NCBI GenBank assembly: GCA_030622705.1
Contig: JAUXFU010000069.1
Coordinates: 1-5,454 of the forward strand
Direction: 5' to 3'
Source: Candidatus Omnitrophota bacterium
Lineage (GTDB): Bacteria; Omnitrophota; Koll11; Gygaellales; JAHJCI01
DNA length: 5,454 nucleotides
Below the pieces are notes generated by a model that made no database searches, was not told the origin of the DNA, and saw only the letters and a program-made list of their open reading frames with translations. A program made the position numbers and the translations under genes. Of the stretch, positions 1-4,933 are shown one piece after another; the first letter of the stretch is position 1, and the number at the start of each line of letters is the position of its first letter.

Positions 1-297
1 ATCAATCATTCGTTTAACCACCGGATAAAGCCCTGTGTCTATCTCTGATTTATCAATCGGATTCTTATATATCCGCCGGCAGAGCGCTACTGCTTCGGAA
101 TATAACGCGCTGTCAGAGGCATTATTCTTTTCTTCTAAATCCATACCTATGGAGAAATTAACCTTATCGGGCGGCTGTAATTCTTGCTCCTTTATTTCTT
201 CCTGTTTCGACTTATAGAATTTTATTCCGGGATCAGGAAGCTTTTTTTCTTTTTTAAATTTCTTAAAGATATCCGATATGCTAAATTTCTCTTTCAT
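1..297 (-). CDS. 5' part of an unidentified, probably cytoplasmic protein (possible HD-GYP-type N-terminal region)
   Basis: Translating the minus strand from the ATG at 295-297 gives 99 codons with no stop before the window edge, so this is the N-terminal part of a longer gene. The start overlaps the end of the ATPase gene by 17 bases, and an AGGA lies 8 bases upstream of the ATG, which fits a coupled operon gene. The product begins MKEKFSISDIFKKFKKKEKK, a very lysine-rich stretch with no signal peptide or membrane segment. A charged linker follows to about residue 60, then a helical segment that includes SEAVALCRRIYKNPIDKSEI. That last part reminds me of the helical region before the HD domain in HD-GYP phosphodiesterases. 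This is only a resemblance: the catalytic HD and GYP motifs would lie outside the window. The opposite-strand frame in this region is a shadow. Confidence 0.6.
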   Translation of the reverse strand, partial: MKEKFSISDIFKKFKKEKKLPDPGIKFYKSKQEEIKEQELQPPDKVNFSIGMDLEEKNNASDSALYSEAVALCRRIYKNPIDKSEIDTGLYPVVKRMID

Positions 298-1135
298 TTT
301 CTACATCCTGGTTCGTTGGAGGAGCTGTGAATCCGTCAAAATCCTCGCTTACCCGCATAATCACATCTCTGTTAATCCTGCTTGCCCCACTGCCAAAACC
401 AGCCAATAAAGCCAAATCACAAAGATTATTAATCTGCCGCGGTATACCAAAAGCATTAAGGTAAACTTCTTTATAGGCCTCGTCTTCAAATATTTCTTGT
501 TTTGCCTCAGCAACCTTTAAACGGTGTTGAATATACTGTTTTGTTTCTTCTTCGTTTAATGCCCGCAGGTGAAATTTCACGGCTATCCTTTGTCTAAACT
601 GAGGTAAATCAATGATTTTTTTCATTAGTTCTGGCTGACCAAGAAGAATTATTGTCAAAAGAAACAAATTATTTAACTGGAAATTCAAAAGCAGGCGCAG
701 TTCTTCAAAGATGCTACTATCAGTAATTGCCTGTGCCTCATCAATTATAAGGACAGTATGCTTACCTACATCATAATTAGACAATAAGATTTTATGCAAG
801 ATATGAAATAAATCAATCTTATTTGAAGAGGTCTCCTTGCCGCCTTGCAATTGATGGACAATCTCTTTAATCAGCTCCAGACTTGATAGGCGGGGATTAA
901 AGATAAAAACCGATTGGCATTGATCTTCTTCTTGAAGTTCCTGCAATAACACGCGGCTTAACAAGGTCTTACCACTACCATATTCTCCGCTTAGAAGGGC
1001 GGCTCCCTTGCGCTCACGCACAACATAAAGTAATCGCGAAAATGCTTCTTGATGCTGCTGGGAATAATAGATAAACCGCGGATCAGGCGTGTTCTCAAAA
1101 GGTTTCTCTTTTAATCCCCAATACGCTTTGTACAC
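281..1135 (-). CDS. ExeA/MshM-family AAA+ ATPase, secretin-associated
   Basis: A 284-residue ATPase of the ExeA/GspA/MshM group. These proteins accompany secretins in type II secretion and MSHA-type pilus systems. Visible landmarks are the family N-terminus (MYKAYWGLKEKPFENTPDPR), Walker A GEYGSGKT at residues 50-57, Walker B VLIIDEAQ at 128-135, a sensor-1 region ending LLGQPEL at 164-170, an RQR arginine cluster at 181-183, and the sensor-2 segment GIPRQIN at 230-236. There is no transmembrane helix and no C-terminal peptidoglycan-binding domain, so it resembles cytoplasmic MshM more than Aeromonas ExeA. The start is GTG at 1133-1135, with AAGGAGG five bases upstream that overlaps the stop of the preceding gene. 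Its role here is probably to support assembly or function of the secretin encoded in the same operon; this is inferred from family and context. Confidence 0.93.
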   Translation of the reverse strand: MYKAYWGLKEKPFENTPDPRFIYYSQQHQEAFSRLLYVVRERKGAALLSGEYGSGKTLLSRVLLQELQEEDQCQSVFIFNPRLSSLELIKEIVHQLQGGKETSSNKIDLFHILHKILLSNYDVGKHTVLIIDEAQAITDSSIFEELRLLLNFQLNNLFLLTIILLGQPELMKKIIDLPQFRQRIAVKFHLRALNEEETKQYIQHRLKVAEAKQEIFEDEAYKEVYLNAFGIPRQINNLCDLALLAGFGSGASRINRDVIMRVSEDFDGFTAPPTNQDVENEREI

Positions 1136-1140
1136 TACCG

Positions 1141-1147
1141 CCTCCTT
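1141..1147 (-). promoter_or_regulatory. Strong ribosome binding site of the ATPase gene
   Basis: On the minus strand AAGGAGG lies five bases before the GTG at 1133-1135 and shares bases with the TAA stop (1146-1148) of the upstream gene. It supports the GTG as the true start and suggests translational coupling between the two genes. Confidence 0.75.
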
Positions 1148-1766
1148 AATCCTGTGAGGGGAGGATTACTTTCTTACTTACGCTCATAAAAGAATAATCC
1201 TGAGCTTTCTTACCGTCAATATGGTGACTTAAAATACCCTGCATCTTCTCCATATTCACATCAATCTCACCCCGCCAAAAGGCAATACCGGTTTTCCTTG
1301 ACGTCTGCATTGTCTCCCAGATAACCCTGCCGTTTTTCTGAACAGTCAAAGTATAATTTGTAGAAGAAAAGCCGCGCTGAAGAAAATTAGCAGAAACAAT
1401 CTGGTTATTCTTAAAGGTTATAATGTCAGTTTGCTTTCTCTTTTTTACATCCAATAAAACCAATTCAACTTCCCATTCAGTATTGTTTAACTGTCTGCGT
1501 TTTTCTTTTACTAAAGCACGCTTGATTTCGATTGACGCCGGCAATCTTTGAATCTCTTTTTCTGGTTGCTTTTTTTGCTCAACGGGTTTCTCTATTTCCG
1601 TAACTCTAGGCACCATCTCTTTAACTTCAACCTCCGGCGGTCCTTCTATCTTAACTTCACTTGGTTGTTCTGCATTTTTCTTATTCCACCCCCAAAAAGC
1701 CGATGCCTGCGGACCGCAAACAACTAAGAAACTCAAAATTAGAGCTATCAGAACTATTCCTTTCAT
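1146..1766 (-). CDS. Exported protein with Pro/Glu-rich linker and beta-rich C-terminal domain of unknown function
   Basis: A 206-residue protein I do not recognise. Residues 1-23 form a good Sec signal peptide (hydrophobic core IVLIALILSFLVV, cleavage after ASA). Cys17 is preceded by Val-Val, a poor lipobox, so a lipoprotein is less likely. Residues about 31-75 are a Pro/Glu/Lys/Val-rich spacer. Residues about 93-198 form a compact domain of predicted alternating strands with conserved-looking aromatics and glycines: NNTEWEVELVLLD, DIITF, RGFSSTNYTLTV, VIWETMQTS, GIAFWRGEI, MQGILS and YSF. The pattern suggests a small beta-barrel or sandwich, perhaps lipocalin-like, but that is a guess. I chose the ATG at 1764-1766 because GGAGG lies nine bases upstream and it opens a normal signal peptide. 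The frame stays open up to 1889, overlapping the upstream gene, and a GTG at 1806-1808 is a credible alternative. It lies 62 bases after the TPR gene and 10 bases before the ATPase, so it is probably a periplasmic or cell-surface part of the same machine. Confidence 0.82.
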   Translation of the reverse strand: MKGIVLIALILSFLVVCGPQASAFWGWNKKNAEQPSEVKIEGPPEVEVKEMVPRVTEIEKPVEQKKQPEKEIQRLPASIEIKRALVKEKRRQLNNTEWEVELVLLDVKKRKQTDIITFKNNQIVSANFLQRGFSSTNYTLTVQKNGRVIWETMQTSRKTGIAFWRGEIDVNMEKMQGILSHHIDGKKAQDYSFMSVSKKVILPSQD

Positions 1767-1775
1767 TTTTTCCTT

Positions 1776-1785
1776 CCTCCTCCTT
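1776..1785 (-). promoter_or_regulatory. Ribosome binding site region deciding the ATG at 1764-1766
   Basis: The minus strand reads AAGGAGGAGG here, within a longer purine run that reaches to the ATG. The nearest GGAGG is nine bases from the start codon. The same purine run would be translated as Arg/Lys/Glu codons if the upstream GTG start were used. Confidence 0.55.
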
Positions 1786-1828
1786 AGCATCCTCGAATAT
1801 TTAACCACGCAATCCTCCTGGCAATACC

Positions 1829-2857
1829 CTATTGCATTGGTTTCTTTCCCTCCCATGTTTGCCAGGTAAGAATATATTTTTTCACCCAATCTACATCCTT
1901 ATCATTGCTTTTGGCTAATCTTAAGAAATGGCGAAAACACTCAATTGCCTTTGGCCGGTTAACCAAATACTCAGCGTAAATATAGCCTAAATTATAATGC
2001 ACGTAGGGATCATCGGGATTGAGTTCAATCGCCTTTTCAAATTCAGCAACTGCCCGTGAATATTGTTTATTCTCAGTGTAAAAAACTCCCAGGTTATAAT
2101 GCATCAATGCTGTCTGCTTAATTAGAACCTTATTCTCGCGTGCCAGTTCCACAAATCTCTTAGGGATGCGGCCAACTTCCTTTTCTAATCTGCGGTTCTT
2201 GTTCAATGCCTGCTTATATTTTTTCTTAAAATCATTTAACTGGCGGCGGTAAATCTCGGCTTCGGCTTCAGCATCAAGCTTCTTTTCCTCTAAAGGCTTA
2301 ATCTTTTCCTCTAATTTTTTATCTAATTTCTTAAAATCCTTAAGTAGTTTAGTATTTTCTTTTTTTAGTCTGGTGATCTCCTTTCTTGTCTCCGGTAATA
2401 TTCTATATTCAATTTTTAATTTATCAAGGGAATTCTTAACACTATCTCTTTCTTTAAGTAAGGGGATTCGTGCCTCTTCTAAATCTTCAACTTTCTCCTG
2501 AAGTATCTGAACTTGAGAAATCTTTTCCTGAATCTGCCGGACTAACTTCTCATTCTCAGCTTGAAGCTCTTTAATAGTCATTTCTAACTTCAAACATTTG
2601 TCTTTATAGCGCAATAAATTCCTTGCCTGGGAAAGAAGATTATCACGATCAATCAAGAGTGTTTCATATTGCTTTTTGAGTTTTTCGTAATCGTTACCCT
2701 CTGCGTAAACATTCGGGGAGCTGATAAAAATGAAAAATAGGAATAAAATTATGAAAGGCTTTATAACCACGGAAATCACAGAGTTTAAAACTGAAAAATA
2801 CAAAAAAATACATAATTTTTTTTCTTTCATAGATAAATTCTTGCTTTGTGTACTCAT
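1829..2857 (-). CDS. Exported coiled-coil protein with two C-terminal TPR repeats
   Basis: As drawn from the ATG at 2855-2857 the frame gives 342 residues. A signal-peptide-like hydrophobic run (about 33-52) ends at VYA before EGNDY. A long charged, heptad-like coiled coil covers about 55-248. Two TPR units follow, about 251-283 (LMHYNLGVFYTENKQYSRAV) and 284-318 (YVHYNLGYIYAEY). The C-terminus contains ILTWQTWEG. It is probably periplasmic and acts as a scaffold near the secretin; TPR proteins such as MshN occur in MSHA loci, but no orthology is claimed. The start is uncertain. The first 30 or so codons lie in a repeat element, neither ATG (2855-2857 or 2828-2830) has a clear ribosome binding site, and a GTG at 2768-2770 would give a compact, near-ideal signal peptide. 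The protein is a close paralogue of the one at the right edge. Its stop is 62 bases before the next start. Confidence 0.88.
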   Translation of the reverse strand: MSTQSKNLSMKEKKLCIFLYFSVLNSVISVVIKPFIILFLFFIFISSPNVYAEGNDYEKLKKQYETLLIDRDNLLSQARNLLRYKDKCLKLEMTIKELQAENEKLVRQIQEKISQVQILQEKVEDLEEARIPLLKERDSVKNSLDKLKIEYRILPETRKEITRLKKENTKLLKDFKKLDKKLEEKIKPLEEKKLDAEAEAEIYRRQLNDFKKKYKQALNKNRRLEKEVGRIPKRFVELARENKVLIKQTALMHYNLGVFYTENKQYSRAVAEFEKAIELNPDDPYVHYNLGYIYAEYLVNRPKAIECFRHFLRLAKSNDKDVDWVKKYILTWQTWEGKKPMQ

Positions 2858-2881
2858 TTTTTCTTTGTGTTCTCTGTGGTT
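2765..2881. repeat. 117-base element with imperfect 19-base terminal inverted repeats
   Basis: The left end AACCACGGAAATCACAGAG (2765-2783) and the reverse complement of the right end, AACCACAGAGAACACAAAG (2863-2881), match at 15 of 19 positions. The core is very AT-rich with long A and T runs. The CTTTGTG of the right end also occurs at 2844-2850. Sequences of the ACCACAGAGAACACAGAG type are, to my recollection, scattered as repeats in many environmental bacterial genomes, so this looks like a small non-autonomous dispersed repeat. It contains no gene of its own. It spans the spacer after the secretin and the first codons of the TPR gene, and is open throughout in that reading frame. Confidence 0.6.
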
Positions 2882-2935
2882 TTACTTTCCTAATTAAAAA
2901 TTCTTTACCGGCTTCAATTGCGGCAAGGGTTCTAC

Positions 2936-4636
2936 CTACTCTAAGGAAGGATACTTCTGATAACCCTTTACTTCAACCTGTGGCATCTGTGTGTCTGTAG
3001 TAAAAGCTTGATAATCCTGATATTCCTTATCTGAACGACGGCTAAAGTCTCGCGTATACCCGGTAGTCAATTCATCCCCCTTTATAATATAGGGAGTAAG
3101 CATAATGAGCAATTCAGTGCGTATAGTTTTCGTTGTGCTTGATTTAAAAAACTCAGAGATTAAAGGCAGCTCACTCACAAAGGGGATTCCTTGAGAACTC
3201 GTTATTTTTTTCTCCTGGCTTAAACCGCCAATGAGAATACTTGTGCCGTCTTTTACCATAGCAACGGTCTCAACAGATATAATCTCGACAATCGGTATCT
3301 TATTCCCCTGCGAAGTTTCCAGATAATTGATTACACTGGTAATCTCCGGCTTTATATTTATTGTTATAAATCCTTCCTCATTTATGGTTGGCGTTATAAA
3401 CAGCCTTGTGCCGACCTCTAAATCCTTGATTTCCTCCGAGACCGTTTGCGTAGACTCTCCTTGTGTAGTGGTAGTTATAACATACTTTTGTAGTTGGCCC
3501 ACGTGGATTTTTGCTTCTTGATTATTGATTACTGCCAGTTTGGGATTAGAGAGAATTTTTGTTTCGCCTAAGGTCTGCAGATACCTAATAATCAGATCAA
3601 AATCATGTTTTCCAATTATTCCTAAATGCAGCTCCTCCATAGCAATACTCTGTTTCCCTGCAGAATAACCGGCATCTGATACCGTGCCGGTAAACGGATA
3701 GGAACCAACATAACCTACATCCTCCTGAACCTGCTTTCTTGAACGCCAGGAATCAGTACTATGTTGAACTGCACTAAAAGGATAAGAACCAAGATAAGTT
3801 AAACCATGTCTCTTACCTATATCAAATAACCCCTCCCATTCCACGCCGCTGCTTAAATCATCGGACAGTTTAACTTGAATAATCTTTGCGTCAATAAGAA
3901 TTTGTTTGGTCTTTTGGTCTAATCCGCGAATCAATTGTTCAATATCCTTCATCCGCTCCGGCAACGTATTCACAATCACTTGATTAGTGCGCTCATCTGC
4001 CTTAATTGAACCAACCTTCTTAACATCCAACTGCTGCCTGAGCTGTTTTTCAATATCCTCAGCCCGGGCATATTTTAGATTAAATATGCGAATAATACCC
4101 TTTTTTTCTATTGTATCCAGGGCTCCAGCCATCTCTCTAATTTTTTCCGGCGTATCTATCACCAATAATGTGCCGGAATCCGCATCTACTAAAACCTTGC
4201 CAATATCACTTTTAAGTGTATCCAGAAGATTAAATGCCTGTTCAGGAATTGCATATTTAAGACGAAAAACACGCACCTGGCGCCTATCAGAAGAATTCTT
4301 ACCATAACGAGCCTTATATTCCTTTTCGGTCATCACATTATAAATCTCTCCCTGTTTTTCGTAAGCAAGATTATTACTGCGCAGCATAATGTTAAACACA
4401 TCCTTAACCGGAACATTCTCCACCATCAGAGTAATGCGGCCGGAAACTCCTTTGGTAGGGATAATGTTTAAACCTGCTTTTGTGGTAAGAAATTTTAAGG
4501 CATCAATTACTTCAATATTGCGCAAATCCAAGGAAATATACTCAGCATCTTCGGCACTTGCTGGAATTATCGCCCAGGTAAGTAAAAATATTACTAAAAA
4601 AGAAAAAGAAGTTAGTTTTATAAGTCCATTTGTCAT
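2936..4636 (-). CDS. Secretin (outer-membrane channel of the type II secretion/type IV pilus/MSHA family)
   Basis: A 566-residue secretin, forming the multimeric outer-membrane pore of pilus or secretion machines. From the ATG at 4634-4636 the protein has a signal peptide (MTNGLIKLTSFSFLVIFLLT, cleavage after ASA at about residue 28). An STN/N0-like domain follows (about 38-102; SLDLRNIEVIDALKFLTTKA). Next come two secretin_N-like repeats (about 121-178 and 181-240; VFRLKYA and IFNLKYA). The secretin C domain starts at about 244 (ILIDAKIIQVKL). It carries ILSNPKLAVINNQEAKIHVG, a Thr/Ser-rich gate-like loop (about 385-400), VKDGTSILIGGL, and the signature end IPFVSELPLISEFF to LLIMLTPYII. An in-frame GTG at 4658-4660 would add eight residues, but it lies in repeat-like spacer DNA and makes a poorer signal peptide. 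A GGA seven bases before the ATG is a weak ribosome binding site. The layout (secretin, TPR protein, ExeA-like ATPase) resembles MSHA and Exe loci. The subfamily (GspD, PilQ or MshL) cannot be fixed by eye. Confidence 0.95.
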   Translation of the reverse strand: MTNGLIKLTSFSFLVIFLLTWAIIPASAEDAEYISLDLRNIEVIDALKFLTTKAGLNIIPTKGVSGRITLMVENVPVKDVFNIMLRSNNLAYEKQGEIYNVMTEKEYKARYGKNSSDRRQVRVFRLKYAIPEQAFNLLDTLKSDIGKVLVDADSGTLLVIDTPEKIREMAGALDTIEKKGIIRIFNLKYARAEDIEKQLRQQLDVKKVGSIKADERTNQVIVNTLPERMKDIEQLIRGLDQKTKQILIDAKIIQVKLSDDLSSGVEWEGLFDIGKRHGLTYLGSYPFSAVQHSTDSWRSRKQVQEDVGYVGSYPFTGTVSDAGYSAGKQSIAMEELHLGIIGKHDFDLIIRYLQTLGETKILSNPKLAVINNQEAKIHVGQLQKYVITTTTQGESTQTVSEEIKDLEVGTRLFITPTINEEGFITINIKPEITSVINYLETSQGNKIPIVEIISVETVAMVKDGTSILIGGLSQEKKITSSQGIPFVSELPLISEFFKSSTTKTIRTELLIMLTPYIIKGDELTTGYTRDFSRRSDKEYQDYQAFTTDTQMPQVEVKGYQKYPSLE

Positions 4637-4672
4637 GCTAAATTCCAATATCCAAACCACAAATTATCCCAT

Positions 4673-4703
4673 CTCGCTACTTGTTACTCTCTACTCGCTA
4701 CTT
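4673..4703. repeat. Short direct repeat in the spacer before the secretin gene
   Basis: CTCGCTACTT occurs at 4673-4682 and again at 4694-4703, with a degenerate middle unit GTTACTCTCTA between them, giving about three units of 10-11 bases. It lies in the 72-base gap between the MerR-like gene and the secretin. The neighbouring stretch 4641-4666 is AT-rich with repeated CCAA-type words. It could be a dispersed intergenic repeat of the genome or an operator; no promoter is evident. Confidence 0.5.
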
Positions 4704-4708
4704 TATTT

Positions 4709-4933
4709 TTATATCCCTACTAACTTCTTGCGGATAAGCCTTAAGGAATAGCCTTCTTGAAACAATGTAAATATCTGCTTGAGACGTTTATGCACCTGTT
4801 GACGGTTAAACAATCGCATATTCCCTTTTTTAAACACTATCGTGAATAAACCGGAATCGGTATATCGATTTACCTTTTGATAAGAAAGCTGGTATTTCTT
4901 TATTATTTCTTTTGCCGAAATGAATTTATTCAT
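4709..4933 (-). CDS. Small stand-alone MerR-type helix-turn-helix protein
   Basis: A 74-residue protein that is essentially one winged helix-turn-helix domain of the MerR/excisionase-like type. Residues 4-30 (ISAKEIIKKYQLSYQKVNRY and following) match the helix-turn-helix. GNMRLFNRQQVHKRL (about 37-51) matches the family's G-x-R-L/Y-F wing and next helix. FQEGYSLRLIRKKL (about 58-71) matches the 'eeGfsLeeIrelL' end of the MerR DNA-binding region. No effector-binding or dimerising C-terminal domain is present. It is cytoplasmic and likely binds DNA. Its ATG overlaps the stop of the upstream TPR gene (ATGAATAA, 8 shared bases), with GAGGG eight bases upstream, so it is co-translated with the machine components. 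A natural hypothesis is a local regulator of this operon, but its target is unknown. Confidence 0.82.
   Translation of the reverse strand: MNKFISAKEIIKKYQLSYQKVNRYTDSGLFTIVFKKGNMRLFNRQQVHKRLKQIFTLFQEGYSLRLIRKKLVGI

Noticed and set aside
35..217. Plus-strand open frame of 60 codons
   Set aside because: It lies opposite the open minus-strand frame at 1-297, has no recognisable protein character and no clear ribosome binding site.
1146..1766. Lipoprotein signal at Cys17 of the exported beta-domain protein
   Set aside because: The residues before the Cys are Leu-Val-Val, which lacks the small residue expected just before a lipobox Cys; cleavage after ASA fits better.
1767..1889. Longest form of the exported beta-domain protein, starting at 1889
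   Set aside because: It would overlap the TPR gene by 61 bases and place about 40 residues before the signal peptide. Starts at 1766 or 1808 have strong ribosome binding sites.
2882..2935. Possible promoter or terminator between the secretin and TPR genes
   Set aside because: A TTGAAG with an AT-rich stretch downstream is visible on the minus strand, but no convincing -10 box and no GC-rich hairpin followed by a T run could be found.
281..2938. TAG recoded as a sense codon
   Set aside because: TAG ends three genes here at sensible places, and in the ATPase the next gene starts within 17 bases of it, so TAG behaves as a normal stop.
4637..4660. GTG start at 4658-4660 for the secretin
   Set aside because: It would add eight residues from repeat-like spacer DNA. 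The ATG at 4634-4636 opens a standard signal peptide. Not excluded, since a GGGA lies six bases before the GTG.
3327..4751. Plus-strand open frames at 3327-3521, 3987-4307 and 4389-4751
   Set aside because: All lie opposite the well-supported secretin gene and its upstream spacer, and their translations show no domain; they are shadows.
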